From positions 186,001 through 250,000 of the forward strand of contig JANSYS010000003.1 of NCBI GenBank assembly GCA_024742275.1: a DNA stretch of 64,000 nt, written 5' to 3'. Below the pieces are notes generated by a model that was not told the origin of the DNA, made no database searches, and saw only the letters and a program-made list of their open reading frames with translations. A program made the translations under genes and the position numbers. This DNA is from Alphaproteobacteria bacterium. GTDB lineage: Bacteria > Pseudomonadota > Alphaproteobacteria > Thalassobaculales > Thalassobaculaceae. Shown here one piece after another: positions 18,974-29,437 of the stretch. How positions within the stretch are numbered: position 1 is the first letter of the stretch; each line of letters begins with the position of its first letter.

Positions 18974-19363
18974 CCGTGTCATTCCTCATTTGCGAACCGA
19001 CATGCATGACGTCCCGCGTTCCAGTTTCCGTTCCGGCCGGCCCGTGCCGCGGTGAATGCCCGCGACCGGATGGACCAACACGACCAACCGCCGGCAGCGC
19101 ACGGCCGGCGGTGACTCGCGATCAGGATTGCGATGAACGGATAATGGACGCCCCTTGCGTCATGGCGCCCCAACGGCAGCCTTCGGTTCTCATACTTCGT
19201 CTCATCTTGCGCGCGGGTTCTTTGACACGGAACGACCGCGCGGTCAACGCGCGTGTCAAGGAACGCCAATCCCAGAGCCGCGCGCCCGGAACGCAAACGC
19301 CCCGGCGGTCGGCCGGGGCGCAAGGTCTCGTCGTCGGTCGGCTGCGCTCAGCGGCGCAGGCAC
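18974..19363. other. rpsO-pnp intergenic leader
   Basis: 390 bases without a gene. It holds the rpsO terminator hairpin (19298-19320), a palindrome GACCGCGCGGTC (19233-19244) and a 9-bp stem-loop (19087-19112) about 115 bases ahead of pnp. The arrangement resembles enterobacterial pnp leaders, where RNase III cuts a leader stem. Any such regulation here is inference. Confidence 0.6.
19298..19320 (-). terminator. Terminator after rpsO (possibly leaky into pnp)
   Basis: On the minus strand, a perfect 9-bp GC-rich stem (CGCCCCGGC/GCCGGGGCG) with a 5-base loop, followed by TTTGCGT. It is 44 bases after the rpsO stop. The short T-run suggests partial read-through to pnp. Confidence 0.7.
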
Positions 19364-19633
19364 TTAGCGGCGCAGGCCCAGGCTGGTGATCAGCGAGGTG
19401 TAGCGGTCGTTGGACTTCTTCTTGAGGTAGTCCAGCAGACGGCGGCGCTGGCCGACCATCATCAGCAGACCCCGGCGGGAGTGGAAGTCGTGCTTGTGGG
19501 TCTTCATGTGTTCGGTCAGGTTCGAAATGCGCTCGCTCAGGATCGCGACCTGCACTTCCGGCGAACCCGTGTCGCCGTCCTTCTGGGCGTATTCCTTGAT
19601 CAGCTCAGCCTTGCGCTCAGCGGTAATCGACAT
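19364..19633 (-). CDS. rpsO: 30S ribosomal protein S15
   Basis: 89 residues, the standard length. It binds 16S rRNA in the central domain. The sequence is typical throughout: [50 protein letters not shown] and LLDYLKKK. The start is supported by GGAGAGGA a few bases upstream. It lies between truB and pnp, as in most proteobacteria. Confidence 0.98.
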   Translation of the reverse strand: MSITAERKAELIKEYAQKDGDTGSPEVQVAILSERISNLTEHMKTHKHDFHSRRGLLMMVGQRRRLLDYLKKKSNDRYTSLITSLGLRR

Positions 19634-19647
19634 CGTCCTCTCCTTCT

Positions 19648-20574
19648 CTAGAGGTTCAGCACCCTGACCGGACGAATGGCGCCGCTCTCGATCCGCGCGA
19701 TGGCGACCGGGACCGTGCCGTCTGTGGCATAGACCAGATCGCCTTCCTGCAGATCCCCGAACCGGTCCCGGTCCATCGAGCGATAGACCGGAACACCCTG
19801 TCCGTTGCGCAGCGTCGTCGCCTCGGGACCTCTCAAGGCCAACGCCGGGATGCCGTCCAGCGCGGTCTCAACAGGCCACAGGTGCTCCAAAGAGGCCGGG
19901 TTATGCATCAGCGCCGCGAGGGAATCCAGCGAAATCGCGCGCGCGGCGTCGAAGGGGCCGACCCGCAGACGCCGCAGATCGCGGATATGACCGACCGTCC
20001 CCAACGCCGCGGCGAGATCGCGGGCCAGCGACCGCATGTACGCTCCCTTGCCCGAGGTCACCCGGAACCTCGCCTCGTCCCTGCCCGGCAGATCAACCAG
20101 TTGCAGGTCGAGGATCTCGATGATCCGGGAATTGAGCTCCACCGCCTCGCCGGACCGGGCCAGATCATAGGCGCGCTCGCCATCCACCTTGATGGCCGAG
20201 AAACGCGGCGGAATTTGCTCTATTTCGCCAACGAAACGGTCCAGGACGCCGAGGATCTCGGTCTCGTCCGGTCGAACGTCGCTGGTGGCGACCACTTCGC
20301 CCTCGGCATCGTCGGTCGACCGGGCCTCGCCCCAGCGGACGGAGAAGGCATAGTCCTTGGTCGCGTCCATTACGTAAGGAACGGTCTTGGTCGCCTCGCC
20401 CAGCGCGACTGGCAGGACCCCCGTCGCCAGCGGGTCGAGGGTTCCCGCGTGCCCGGCCTTGGCGGCGTCGAAGACCCGGCGCACGGTAGCGACCGCCTGC
20501 GTCGAGGTGACGTCGACCGGCTTGTCCAGGATCACCCAGCCGTGGATCGGATTTCCGCGCCGCCTACGCGCCAT
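19648..20574 (-). CDS. truB: tRNA pseudouridine(55) synthase TruB
   Basis: Makes pseudouridine 55 in the T loop of tRNAs. 308 residues: [17 protein letters not shown], then [20 protein letters not shown] with the catalytic Asp, [34 protein letters not shown] and a short C-terminal PUA-like region ending PVRVLNL. Its ATG overlaps the 3' end of rbfA by 11 bases, so the two are translationally coupled. Confidence 0.96.
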   Translation of the reverse strand: MARRRRGNPIHGWVILDKPVDVTSTQAVATVRRVFDAAKAGHAGTLDPLATGVLPVALGEATKTVPYVMDATKDYAFSVRWGEARSTDDAEGEVVATSDVRPDETEILGVLDRFVGEIEQIPPRFSAIKVDGERAYDLARSGEAVELNSRIIEILDLQLVDLPGRDEARFRVTSGKGAYMRSLARDLAAALGTVGHIRDLRRLRVGPFDAARAISLDSLAALMHNPASLEHLWPVETALDGIPALALRGPEATTLRNGQGVPVYRSMDRDRFGDLQEGDLVYATDGTVPVAIARIESGAIRPVRVLNL

Positions 20575-21034
20575 TGTCGCCCGTCTCGCCGGTTTCAGAC
20601 GCCCCCGTCTCTCGACGATCTGTCTCGGGAGTCTCCGCCCCGGCGCTCGCCACGTCCTGGCGGATCACGGGGTCGTTCAGAATTGCTTGCATGCGGCCGG
20701 AGGCGTCGAACGCGGTATCCCGCTTGAAAGCGAGGCGCGGGGCGAACTTCATCCGAACCTCGCGCGCGACCTGACCGGACAGCCTGCCCGAAACCCGAGT
20801 CAGCACAGGCAGTACGTCGGCGATATCGCCGTCGATCGGTGGAATCACCCAGACCGTCGCGTTCCGCAGGTCCGGGGAGACACTGACTTCCGACAGGGTG
20901 ATGCGGACGCCCGCCAACGCCGGCTCGTGCAGCTCGCCGCGCTCGAAAACGCGGGCAAGAACGCGGCGAATCTCCTCACCGACACGCAATTGTCGCTGAC
21001 TCGGGCCCTCGCGGGCCGCGTCACGCTTTGCCAT
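20564..21034 (-). CDS. rbfA: Ribosome-binding factor A
   Basis: A 30S maturation factor with a KH-type fold, 156 residues. It has SQRQLRVGEEIRRVLARVFERG, VRITLSEVSVSPDLRNATVWV and the C-terminal MKFAPRLAFKRDTAFD. About 40 disordered residues rich in Glu, Thr and Asp follow. It lies between infB and truB in the conserved order. Confidence 0.95.
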   Translation of the reverse strand: MAKRDAAREGPSQRQLRVGEEIRRVLARVFERGELHEPALAGVRITLSEVSVSPDLRNATVWVIPPIDGDIADVLPVLTRVSGRLSGQVAREVRMKFAPRLAFKRDTAFDASGRMQAILNDPVIRQDVASAGAETPETDRRETGASETGETGDNGA

Positions 21035-21067
21035 GGTCGTATTCCCGTTCGGCGAGACGCCGCCGCG

Positions 21068-23740
21068 TTAGCCGGCGGACGCCTCCTGCTGAACCTGCTC
21101 GAGCGTACGGGCGACTTCCTTCAGCTCGAAGCACTCGATCTGATCGCCCTCGCGGATGTCGTCGTAGTTCTCGAACGCCATGCCGCACTCGTAGCCCTCA
21201 CGCACTTCCCGGACCTCTTCCTTGAAGCGCTTCAGGGTCTTCAGCGTGCCCTCGTGGATCACCACGTTGTCACGTAGAAGGCGGACCTTGCAGCCCCGCT
21301 TGATGACCCCGTCGGTGACCATGCAGCCCGCCACCTTGCCGACCTTGGTGATGTTGAACACCTGGCGGATCTGGGCGTAGCCGATGAACTCTTCCTTGAG
21401 CTCGGGCGCCAGCATACCGGTCAGCAGGGCTTTCACGTCGTCGATCAGGTCGTAGATGATCGAGTAGTAGCGGATCTCCATGCCGTCGCGGCGCGCCATA
21501 TCGCGGGCCTGCGGGTTGGCACGGACGTTGAAGCCGATGATGATGCCGCCGGAAGCACCCGCCAGCGAAACATCGGACTCGCTGATCCCGCCGACGGCGG
21601 AATGCAGGATGCGCGGCTTAACCACGCTGGTCTCCAGCTTCTCCAGGGTCGCCCGGATCGCCTCCAGCGAGCCGTGAACATCGGTCTTGATGACCAGCGG
21701 CAACTCGTCGGCCTCGCCCGACTTGATCGCCGAGAGCATCTGCTCGACCGTGCCGCGGGCACCGGCCGTCGCGCTCTTCTCGCGCAGCAGGCGCTGCCGG
21801 TAGTCGGCGATCTCGCGGGCTCGGCTTTCGTTCTCCACCACGACGAATTCGTCACCCGCAGTCGGCGTCCCCTGCAGACCGAGAACCTCGATCGGCTCGG
21901 ACGGACCGGCGCTCTCCGCCTGCTCGCCGCGGTCGTTGACCAGGGCGCGCACACGGCCCCATTCCGCACCCGCAACGAAGACGTCGCCGGTACGCAGGGT
22001 GCCGCGCTGGACCAGCACGGTCGCGACGGAACCGCGCCCGCGCTCGACCTTGGCCTCGATGACCACACCGGCGGCCGACCGCTCGGGGTTGGCCTTGAGT
22101 TCCAGCACTTCGGCCTGCAGCGCGATCGCTTCCAGCAGGGTGTCGAGACCCTGCTTGGTCAGAGCCGAGACGTCGATCGCCTGAACGTCGCCGCCCATCT
22201 CCTCGACCACGATCTCGTGCTGCAGCAGCTCTGTGCGGACCCGCTGGGGGTCGGCGTCGGGCTTGTCGATCTTGTTCACCGCGACGATCACCGGGACGCC
22301 GGCGGCGCGGGCGTGGCGAATGGCCTCCACCGTCTGCGCCATGATGCCGTCATCGGCCGCCACGACCAGGATGACGATATCGGTTACGTTGGCGCCGCGC
22401 GCCCGCATCTCCGTGAACGCCTCGTGGCCCGGGGTGTCGATAAACGTGATCTTGTCGCCCGAAGGCACCTCGATCTGATAGGCGCCGATATGCTGGGTGA
22501 TGCCGCCGGCCTCGCCGGAAGCCACGTCCGCCTGTCGGATAGCGTCCAGCAGGGACGTCTTGCCGTGGTCGACATGCCCCATGACCGTGACGACCGGCGA
22601 ACGCGGACGGAGATCCTCGTCCCTGTCGTCGTCGCCGCCCATGCCAAGCTCCACATCGGATTCCGCGACCCGGCGGACGCGGTGACCGAATTCCTGAGCC
22701 ACCAGTTCGGCGGTGTCAGCATCGATGATCTGATTGATCGTCGCCATGACGCCCATTTTCATGAGCGACTTGATGACCTCACCGCCGCGCTCGGCCATAC
22801 GGTTGGCCAATTCCTGGACGGTGATCGTTTCCGGGACGACGACGTCGCGCGATTGCTTGACGGCTTCGCCCTGTTCGTTGCGGGCACGCTGACGCTCCCG
22901 CTCGCGAGCGCGCCGCACCGAGGCCAGAGACCGCACGCGGCCGCTGTCGCCACTTAGGGCGTCGCTGATGGTGAGCTTGCCCTGGCGGCGCCGGGGCTCG
23001 TTGGTGGTCCGGGTGCGGGCCGGCCGCTTCGGCGCTTCCTTGGCGCCGCCGCCGCCGCCGCCACGCTTGCGGCGGTCGTCGTCCTCGCCCTCGACAGGCG
23101 CGCGGGCCGCCGGGGCGGCCGCCGGAGCGGCGGCGCTGGGAGCCCGGTCGAGGCGTGCGGTCGCCCGCTCCGCCGCGGCCTTTGCCTGACGGGCCGCCTC
23201 CTCCTCCGCCAGACGCGCGGCCTCGGCCGCCTTAACGGCGTTCTCCGCGTCTTCTATCTTACGAAGTTCGTCGAGCTCGGCCTGGCGACGGTCGACCGGT
23301 TCCGGCGCAGGTTCGGGCGCTGCGGGCCGCACCTCCGGGCCAACGGCCCTCGGCTCGGCTGCGGGCGCGCCGCTCTCCGTTGTCTTCGCCTGAGTGGCCG
23401 GCGCCTGATCCTCCGCGGCATCCGGACGCTTGGCGGCCTGCTCCAACACCCGGGCGCGGGCTTCGCGCTCCTCGGTCGTCAGCTCACGGCCGCCTTTGCC
23501 TCCGCCTGCCTTGGCAGCGGCGATCGCGGCTTCACGGGATCCGGGAGCCGGCGAACTCGGCCGACGGCGACGCACCTCGACCTGCACGGTCTTGGAGCGG
23601 CCATGGGAAAAGCTCTGCTTGACCTGCCCGGTTTCAACCGTCTTACCAAGCGACAGCTTGCTCCGGCCGGAGCCGAGGCTCAGCTTCTTGCGATCTTGTT
23701 CGTTGGTGCTCGACATATCGTCTGTGCCCACGTCATCCAT
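21068..23740 (-). CDS. infB: Translation initiation factor IF-2
   Basis: GTPase that places initiator tRNA on the 30S subunit. 890 residues: an N-terminal [12 protein letters not shown] segment, a long charged and Ala-rich linker (about 40-270) with a polyglycine run, an IF2-N domain with [20 protein letters not shown], the G domain ([28 protein letters not shown]) and C1/C2 domains ending with [14 protein letters not shown]. The start could also be ATG 23716 (MSSTNEQ); neither has a clear ribosome site. Confidence 0.97.
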   Translation of the reverse strand: MDDVGTDDMSSTNEQDRKKLSLGSGRSKLSLGKTVETGQVKQSFSHGRSKTVQVEVRRRRPSSPAPGSREAAIAAAKAGGGKGGRELTTEEREARARVLEQAAKRPDAAEDQAPATQAKTTESGAPAAEPRAVGPEVRPAAPEPAPEPVDRRQAELDELRKIEDAENAVKAAEAARLAEEEAARQAKAAAERATARLDRAPSAAAPAAAPAARAPVEGEDDDRRKRGGGGGGAKEAPKRPARTRTTNEPRRRQGKLTISDALSGDSGRVRSLASVRRARERERQRARNEQGEAVKQSRDVVVPETITVQELANRMAERGGEVIKSLMKMGVMATINQIIDADTAELVAQEFGHRVRRVAESDVELGMGGDDDRDEDLRPRSPVVTVMGHVDHGKTSLLDAIRQADVASGEAGGITQHIGAYQIEVPSGDKITFIDTPGHEAFTEMRARGANVTDIVILVVAADDGIMAQTVEAIRHARAAGVPVIVAVNKIDKPDADPQRVRTELLQHEIVVEEMGGDVQAIDVSALTKQGLDTLLEAIALQAEVLELKANPERSAAGVVIEAKVERGRGSVATVLVQRGTLRTGDVFVAGAEWGRVRALVNDRGEQAESAGPSEPIEVLGLQGTPTAGDEFVVVENESRAREIADYRQRLLREKSATAGARGTVEQMLSAIKSGEADELPLVIKTDVHGSLEAIRATLEKLETSVVKPRILHSAVGGISESDVSLAGASGGIIIGFNVRANPQARDMARRDGMEIRYYSIIYDLIDDVKALLTGMLAPELKEEFIGYAQIRQVFNITKVGKVAGCMVTDGVIKRGCKVRLLRDNVVIHEGTLKTLKRFKEEVREVREGYECGMAFENYDDIREGDQIECFELKEVARTLEQVQQEASAG

Positions 23741-23761
23741 CCGTCAACGGGCAAGCCATCA

Positions 23762-24493
23762 CTACTTGGCGCCCTGAATACACGTCCCGGCGCGGTTTTC
23801 CAAGCCGGGGCCCACATCTGATGCGGTCTTTTCCGACCGCAGTCCTTCAAGTCTCGCCGCTTCGCGCAGCAACCGGTCGGCGAGCCCTGCCCGAGGCCCG
23901 GTCGATTCGACGAACGCATGCACCGCGTGGTCCCGCCCGAAGGCTTCGGCGATCTGCGCCGAAACCAGGCAGGAAACCACCGATCGGCCCGCCGCCAGAG
24001 CCCGCAATCGGGCCCGGCCGTCTTCCGCACCGTCGGCGGCTTCAACCAACACACCGGCACGACCGGCCTCCAGAGCCTGACGGACCTTGGTCTGTCCGGC
24101 TACCGCGCCGCCGGCCCGGCGGGCCAGCGACAGGGTCTCGATGCAACGCCGCGCGACAAGCGCCTCGACCCGGTCCGTCAGACCCGGATCCACCGTCACC
24201 GACCGTTTCGCCGCCCGGGCGAACAACCGTTTCGACACCGCCTGGTCGAGGATACCACGATCGGCGGCAACCCACAGGCCGCGGCCCGGAAGCCGCTCGT
24301 CCACGTCGGGCACGACAGAGCCGTCCGGCCCTACCACGAAGCGGATCAGTCCGCCCCGTGGCCCGCTTTCGCGCGTGACGAGGCAACGTCGGTCGCCGTC
24401 GTCGATACGCGTCGTCGGATCATGCCGTCGGCTCAGGATCGCTCTCCTCGGCCGCCGCGTCCACCCCGGCGTTGGACTCGCTGCCCTCTTCAT
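23762..24493 (-). CDS. YlxR (DUF448)/ribosomal L7Ae-like RNA-binding protein
   Basis: A YlxR domain (DGDRRCLVTRES, LIRFVVGPDGSVVPDV, LPGRGLWVAADR) is followed by an L7Ae-like domain (LARRAGGAVAGQTKVRQAL, AGVLVEAADGAEDG) that probably binds RNA. It sits between nusA and infB as in most alphaproteobacteria. The start is unclear: no ATG, GTG or TTG lies in frame between the nusA stop and the YlxR domain. The listed ATG 24493 overlaps nusA by 74 bases. A CTG at 24436 has GAGGAG 8 bases upstream and is a real alternative. Confidence 0.85.
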   Translation of the reverse strand: MKRAASPTPGWTRRPRRAILSRRHDPTTRIDDGDRRCLVTRESGPRGGLIRFVVGPDGSVVPDVDERLPGRGLWVAADRGILDQAVSKRLFARAAKRSVTVDPGLTDRVEALVARRCIETLSLARRAGGAVAGQTKVRQALEAGRAGVLVEAADGAEDGRARLRALAAGRSVVSCLVSAQIAEAFGRDHAVHAFVESTGPRAGLADRLLREAARLEGLRSEKTASDVGPGLENRAGTCIQGAK

Positions 24494-25991
24494 CCTCGAA
24501 CCAATGGGCCCGTGCCGCCATGATGATCTGGTTGGCGGCGTCTTCATCGAACCCGGCATCCGGGAGGATTTCACGTAGCTCGTCGCTGGCGAGGTCGGCG
24601 AGATCATCCAGGGTCTTCACGCCGTTCTCGCCCAGGGTGACCAGCATGGCGGGGGTGAAGACCTCCATCTCCGCCAGGTCGTCGGTCACGCCCAGTTCGC
24701 GGCGGCGGCTGTCGTGGCGTTCGCGCTCCGCCTCGACGAAGTTGAACGCGCGGGTCCGCAGTTCCTCGGCGATGTCCTCGTCGAACCCTTCGATCTCGGC
24801 CAGGTCGTCGATGTCGGTGAACGCGATTTCCTCGACCGACGCGAAACCCTCGGCCACGAGCAGTCCGGCGATGACGTCGTCGATGTCGAGCGCTTCGATG
24901 AAGTTCTCAGAGCGCTGACGGAACTCCTCGCGCCGGCGATCCGACTCCTCCTGCTCGGTCAGGATATCGATGTCCCAACCGGTCAGCATGGACGCGAGGC
25001 GCACATTCTGGCCGCGCCGGCCGATCGCCAGCGAAAGCTGCTCGTCCGGCACCACGACCTCGATCCGGCCCTGGTCCTCGTCGAGCACGACCTTGGCCAC
25101 CTCGGCCGGCGCCAACGCGTTCACAACAAAGGTTGCCGGATCCTCGGACCAGGGAATGATGTCGATCTTCTCGCCCTGCAGTTCACCCACGACCGCCTGG
25201 ACGCGCGAGCCGCGCATACCGACGCAGGCGCCGACGGGATCGATCGAGCTGTCGTAGGAGATCACCGCGATCTTGGCGCGGGAGCCGGGGTCGCGGGCGA
25301 CCGCCTTGATCTCGATGATGCCGTCATAGACCTCCGGCACCTCCTGGCGGAACAGCTGGCGCATGAACTCCGGATGCGTCCGGGACAGGAAGATCTGCGG
25401 GCCGCGCTGCTCTTCTCGCACGTCCTCGATATACGCGCGGATCCGGTCGCCCTGGCGGAAGGTCTCGCGCGGCAGCAGGCGGTCGCGACGCAGAACGCCC
25501 TCGGCCCGCGGAATCTCGACCGTGACATTGCCGTACTCGACGCGCTTGACCACGCCGTTGATGATCTCGCCGGAGCGGCCGTCGTACTCCTCGAACTGAC
25601 GCTTGCGTTCGAACTCGCGCACCTTTTGGACGATCACCTGCTTGGCGGTCTGAGCTGCGATGCGGCCGAAATCGATCGGCGGCAGCGGTTCCTCGATCAC
25701 CGAACCCAGTTCCAGAGCCGGGTCGATCTTCTTGGCTTGATCCAGGGTGATCTCGGCGGACTCGTCCTCGACCTCCTCGACGACCGTGGTGCAGCGCTTC
25801 AGGCCAATATCGCCGGTCCGCCGGTCGATGGTCGCGCGGATGTCGTGGTCGGGCCCATATTTCGACCGGCCGGCCTTCTGGATCGCCTGTTCCATGGCGA
25901 TCAGCACTTCCTCGCGATCGATCCCCTTGTCGCGGGCGACCACATCGGCGACCTGGATCAGCTCCAGCTTCGGTGTCGTGGCGATGTCCAT
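24420..25991 (-). CDS. nusA: Transcription termination/antitermination protein NusA
   Basis: Binds RNA polymerase and nascent RNA to control pausing and termination. 523 residues: an N-terminal polymerase-binding domain ([20 protein letters not shown]), an S1 domain with [19 protein letters not shown]1 ([17 protein letters not shown]) and KH2 ([13 protein letters not shown]), and C-terminal acidic repeats, as is usual in this class. The start at 25991 ([11 protein letters not shown]) matches the family and has GAGGA upstream. An extension to 26060 would run into rimP. Confidence 0.96.
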   Translation of the reverse strand: MDIATTPKLELIQVADVVARDKGIDREEVLIAMEQAIQKAGRSKYGPDHDIRATIDRRTGDIGLKRCTTVVEEVEDESAEITLDQAKKIDPALELGSVIEEPLPPIDFGRIAAQTAKQVIVQKVREFERKRQFEEYDGRSGEIINGVVKRVEYGNVTVEIPRAEGVLRRDRLLPRETFRQGDRIRAYIEDVREEQRGPQIFLSRTHPEFMRQLFRQEVPEVYDGIIEIKAVARDPGSRAKIAVISYDSSIDPVGACVGMRGSRVQAVVGELQGEKIDIIPWSEDPATFVVNALAPAEVAKVVLDEDQGRIEVVVPDEQLSLAIGRRGQNVRLASMLTGWDIDILTEQEESDRRREEFRQRSENFIEALDIDDVIAGLLVAEGFASVEEIAFTDIDDLAEIEGFDEDIAEELRTRAFNFVEAERERHDSRRRELGVTDDLAEMEVFTPAMLVTLGENGVKTLDDLADLASDELREILPDAGFDEDAANQIIMAARAHWFEDEEGSESNAGVDAAAEESDPEPTA

Positions 25992-26043
25992 CGGCTCTTT
26001 CGTCCTCTTTAACCCGGCGGGCACGCCCGCACCGGTTGCTCCC

Positions 26044-26556
26044 TCAGTCCAGTCCTTCACCCGCGCCGGCCGGCCGGCTGGCCTCCAGCAGAGCGTCGGT
26101 CAGCACCAGCTTGGCCCGCGAAATACCCTCGAAAGGCAATTCCGCCAGGGTGCCGCCCTCGATCTCGATCCGCACCTGCTCGCCCGCGGCAACTCCCTTC
26201 AGCCGTCCGCTAAAGCGCTTGCGTCCGTCCATCGGGACCGCCATGTCGATCCTGGCGTCGAACCCGACCCAACGCTCGAAATCCTTGATCCGCGTAAGCG
26301 GACGATCGATCCCCGGCGACGACACCTCCAACGTGTACTCCCCGGCGATCGGGTCCTCCACGTCAAGAACGGCGGAAACCGTGCGGCTGATCTCGGCACA
26401 GTCGTCCACCGAAATCATCGAACCGTCGCGCCGATCGGCCATGATCTGCAAGGTCGGCCGCTGGCCGCCCGTCATCATCACCCGCACGACATCGAAGCCC
26501 ATGGCCTCGATCGACGGGGTCACGATGCCCTCGATGCGCCGGGTGTGTGCGTCCAC
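26044..26556 (-). CDS. rimP: Ribosome maturation factor RimP
   Basis: Needed for 30S assembly. 170 residues with IEAMGFDVVRVMMTGG, the signature SRTVSAVLDVEDPIAGEYTL, EVSSPGIDRPLTR and FERWVG. The GTG start at 26556 has GAGGA 6 bases upstream. It is the first gene of rimP-nusA-ylxR-infB-rbfA-truB-rpsO-pnp and follows a terminator-type hairpin 37 bases before its start. Confidence 0.94.
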   Translation of the reverse strand: MDAHTRRIEGIVTPSIEAMGFDVVRVMMTGGQRPTLQIMADRRDGSMISVDDCAEISRTVSAVLDVEDPIAGEYTLEVSSPGIDRPLTRIKDFERWVGFDARIDMAVPMDGRKRFSGRLKGVAAGEQVRIEIEGGTLAELPFEGISRAKLVLTDALLEASRPAGAGEGLD

Positions 26557-26592
26557 CAGTCGTCCTCACCTGTGACCGGCGGCGGCACCAAT

Positions 26593-26615
26593 AAAAAAGT
26601 GGGCCGTTGGCCCAC
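26593..26615 (-). terminator. Rho-independent terminator between trmB and rimP
   Basis: On the minus strand, a perfect 7-bp stem (GTGGGCC/GGCCCAC) with a 3-base loop is followed by six T's (26593-26598). It is about 147 bases after trmB and 37 bases before rimP, so it may end the metK-trmB transcript or act as an attenuator for the nusA operon. Confidence 0.85.
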
Positions 26616-26761
26616 CCCCGATCGAATTCCGATTGAAGAAGCGCTGATATATCGCACGCGGTCGCCGAGTTCAAGTGCGGCGTGCGGCAACCCACGCGCC
26701 GACCACCGCGTTGGCGCAAGCGCCCGCCGCAATTCCGCTCCACTCCACGCCCGAGCAAGGT

Positions 26762-27460
26762 TCACGCCGGTTTGCGGAATTCCATATAAACCGGCATTCG
26801 ACCCTCGCGCCGGGCCTTGGCCTCGTAACGGGTCTCCGGCCAGTCGTCTCGCCGCTCGGTGAAATCGGCCATGGACGAGCCCGCCCAGCGGAACGTCGGA
26901 TGGGCGGTGATCCGGGACAGGATCCAAACCAGGTAGCCTGGATCGTCGGTCGCCATGCGCAGGATGCCGCCAGGCTGCAGCAACTCGTAGAACCGGGCGA
27001 TGGTCTCGTGCTGGACGATGCGGCGATAATGATGGCGCCGCTTCGGCCAGGGGTCCGCATGGAGGACGAAGATCCGCTCCAGGCTCTCGGGCATCAGCAC
27101 GTCGAGCACGTCGCGGGCGTCGTCGGGATGGATGCGTACCCGGTCGCCCTCGACATCGTCGAGGTGGCGCAGCAGCGAAGCGACCCCGTTGACGAAGGGT
27201 TCGCAGCCGACCAGGCCGACCTCCGGGTTGTGGCGGGCCTGCCAGGCGAGATGCTCGCCGCCGCCGAAGCCGATCTCAAGCCAAACCGCGCGCGGCCGCT
27301 GCGGGAACCATGCTTTCGGATCGGTCGCGTTGGCGGCCGAGGTCTCCACCGGCGCCAGGCGGACGGCGAGGTCCTCATCGATCCGGCGCTGCATTCCTGC
27401 GCGCAGGGGACGACCTTTGCGGCGGCCGAAGAACAGGCGCTCTTCACCGGGATCGGGCAT
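26762..27460 (-). CDS. trmB: tRNA (guanine(46)-N7)-methyltransferase
   Basis: Makes m7G46 in the tRNA variable loop using SAM. 232 residues: FFGRRKGRPLR near the start, the SAM site WLEIGFGGGEHL, VGCEPFVNG, then LHADPWPKRRHHYRRIV (the DPWPKxRH signature) and a C-terminal ETRYEAKARREGR. The start at 27460 (MPDPGEERL) is preferred to 27514. It lies 70 bases after metK and probably shares its transcript. Confidence 0.95.
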   Translation of the reverse strand: MPDPGEERLFFGRRKGRPLRAGMQRRIDEDLAVRLAPVETSAANATDPKAWFPQRPRAVWLEIGFGGGEHLAWQARHNPEVGLVGCEPFVNGVASLLRHLDDVEGDRVRIHPDDARDVLDVLMPESLERIFVLHADPWPKRRHHYRRIVQHETIARFYELLQPGGILRMATDDPGYLVWILSRITAHPTFRWAGSSMADFTERRDDWPETRYEAKARREGRMPVYMEFRKPA

Positions 27461-27530
27461 GGCTCTACAGGTGCGGTTTCGGTCCGGCGGCCGTATCTCC
27501 CGGCCGCCCGTCAAAGTCGGGTCACGCGTC

Positions 27531-28697
27531 TCAGAACGCGGACTTCAGCTCGTCCACCAGGTCCAGACGCTCCCAGGTGAAGTGGCCGGCGGCGTCCGGC
27601 TCGCGGCCGAAATGTCCGTAGGCGGCGCTCGGCGCATAGATCGGATTGCTCAGCGCCAGGCGCTCGCGAATGCCGCGCGGCGACAGATCGACCATCTCGC
27701 CGATGACCTTCGACAGCTTCTCCTCGTCGACCTTGTTGGTGCCGTAGGTGTCGACAAAGATCGACAGCGGGTGGGACACGCCGATGGCGTAGGACACCTG
27801 AAGCACGCATTTCTCGGCGAGACCGGCGGCCACCACGTTCTTGGCGACCCAGCGGGCGGCATAGGCTGCCGAGCGGTCGACCTTGGTCGGATCCTTACCC
27901 GAGAAGGCCCCGCCGCCATGCGGCGCCGCGCCGCCATAGGTGTCGACGATGATCTTGCGACCGGTCAGGCCGCAGTCGCCGTCCGGACCGCCGATCACGA
28001 ACCGGCCGGTCGGGTTGATGTAATAGACCGTGTCCTCGTCCACCCAGCCCTCGGGCATGACCTGGCGCACGAAGGGAAGCACCAACTCGTGGACCTCGTC
28101 CTGGGAGAGGCCGGCGTCGTGCTGGGTCGAGACCACGACGGAAGTGCAGCGCACCGGCTTGCCGTTCTCGTACTGCAGGGTCACCTGGCTCTTGCTGTCC
28201 GGGCCGAGACCCTTGGCCGTGCCGTCCTTCCTGGCGACCGCCATCCGGCGCAGGATCTCATGGCTGAAGTAGATCGGCGCCGGCATCAACACGTCGGTCT
28301 CGGTGCAGGCGTATCCGAACATGATACCCTGGTCGCCGGCGCCCTCGTCCTGGTTGCCCGTCGCGTCGACGCCCACGGCGATGTCGACGGACTGTTCGTG
28401 CAGCACGTTCTCGAGGCTGGCGGTCTCCCAGTGGAAACCCTCCTGCTCGTAGCCGATGTCCTTCACCGCCGCGCGCACCGCCTCCTCGATCACCTCGTGG
28501 GTGACGCTGGCCGGTCCCCGGACTTCGCCGGCAAGCACGATCTTGTTCGTCGTCGCCAGCGTCTCACAAGCCACCCGGCTGCCTGGATCGGCGCCGAGGT
28601 ACAGATCGACCACCGTGTCGGAAATCCGATCGCAGACCTTGTCCGGATGTCCTTCGGAGACGGATTCGCTCGTGAACAGATAGCTGGCTTGACTCAC
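27531..28697 (-). CDS. metK: S-adenosylmethionine synthetase
   Basis: Makes SAM from methionine and ATP. 388 residues: [73 protein letters not shown] and a closing [13 protein letters not shown]. The GTG at 28697 is chosen because GGAGG lies 5 bases upstream; the in-frame ATG at 28718 lies before that site. The upstream 190 bases hold no SAM riboswitch that I can recognise. A XRE regulator precedes it. Confidence 0.96.
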   Translation of the reverse strand: MSQASYLFTSESVSEGHPDKVCDRISDTVVDLYLGADPGSRVACETLATTNKIVLAGEVRGPASVTHEVIEEAVRAAVKDIGYEQEGFHWETASLENVLHEQSVDIAVGVDATGNQDEGAGDQGIMFGYACTETDVLMPAPIYFSHEILRRMAVARKDGTAKGLGPDSKSQVTLQYENGKPVRCTSVVVSTQHDAGLSQDEVHELVLPFVRQVMPEGWVDEDTVYYINPTGRFVIGGPDGDCGLTGRKIIVDTYGGAAPHGGGAFSGKDPTKVDRSAAYAARWVAKNVVAAGLAEKCVLQVSYAIGVSHPLSIFVDTYGTNKVDEEKLSKVIGEMVDLSPRGIRERLALSNPIYAPSAAYGHFGREPDAAGHFTWERLDLVDELKSAF

Positions 28698-28884
28698 CTG
28701 GGCCTCCGGAAAGCTCATTTGTCGCGGGAATCCGCGCGGGCGTCGCGTAAATCTGCGCTGGGCGGCTGCCGCACGAAAATTCATGCCGCAGCCGATACCG
28801 GGGCGGCGTTTTTGCGCGAATGCCCGGCCGGGTCAAGGGGAAAGCCGCCGACCGACGGGCGAGACCGGTCCCGTCGGAATGTTC

Positions 28885-29337
28885 CTAGGGCTTGTCGCCA
28901 TCCATGGAGCCGGCGATCGAGCGCATCAATTCGTAGAGGCGTCGACGGGCGGTTTCGTCGGGTATTCTGTAATAGGTTCTGACCAGTTCGACCGTTTCCC
29001 GGCGGCGCATCGGGTCTTCATCGGTCTGGCCGGTCGGCGCGGTAGACGGGCCGGCGCCGCCTTCCTCGGGCATATCATCGAAGAAATACGACACGGGAAC
29101 GCCCAGAGCCTTGGCCAACTCGAACAGCCGGCTCGCGCCCACCCGGTTCGCACCACGCTCGTATTTCTGGACCTGCTGGAAGGTCAGACCGAGAGCCTCA
29201 CCCAACCGCTCCTGGCTCATGCCCAGGAGAGTTCGACGCAGTCGCACACGCGCGCCGACATGGATATCGATCGGATTCGGATTGGTGGCCGTAGGCGGAC
29301 GGCCGACCCGACGGCGTCCTGGGCGGTCGTTCGCCAT
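28885..29337 (-). CDS. XRE-family HTH transcriptional regulator
   Basis: 150 residues. A Cro/cI-type HTH (about 25-80) reads VRLRRTLLGMSQERLGEALG then TFQQVQKYERGANRVGASRL. A linker and a C-terminal helical region with YYRIPDETARRRLYELMRSI follow. The start at 29337 has AGAGGA 5 bases upstream. Its place between lnt and metK is conserved in alphaproteobacteria, but its targets are not evident here. The AT-rich gap upstream has a palindrome TACAATTGTA (29386-29395). Confidence 0.88.
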   Translation of the reverse strand: MANDRPGRRRVGRPPTATNPNPIDIHVGARVRLRRTLLGMSQERLGEALGLTFQQVQKYERGANRVGASRLFELAKALGVPVSYFFDDMPEEGGAGPSTAPTGQTDEDPMRRRETVELVRTYYRIPDETARRRLYELMRSIAGSMDGDKP

Positions 29338-29437
29338 GCGATCCTCTGAGTTCGTTAACCAATCTTCAAGTAAAGTCATAGACCATACAATTGTACTCAG
29401 TCAATGTGATCAAATCGTCAAAGAGATTTATTTCCAA

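Noticed and set aside
23046-23064. CCG-repeat run in infB as a possible microsatellite.
   Set aside because: It simply encodes the polyglycine in the flexible linker of IF-2, which is common in this family.
26044-26060. nusA extended to 26060, overlapping rimP.
   Set aside because: The family start at 25991 has a ribosome site; the extra 23 residues have no similarity to NusA.
28698-28884. A SAM-type riboswitch ahead of metK.
   Set aside because: I could not find the conserved core of SAM-II, SAM/SAH or SAM-V types. A covariance-model search of this gap would be decisive.
29386-29395. Palindrome TACAATTGTA as an operator for the XRE regulator.
   Set aside because: A 10-bp AT-rich palindrome is common by chance in such a gap and there is no second copy to support it.
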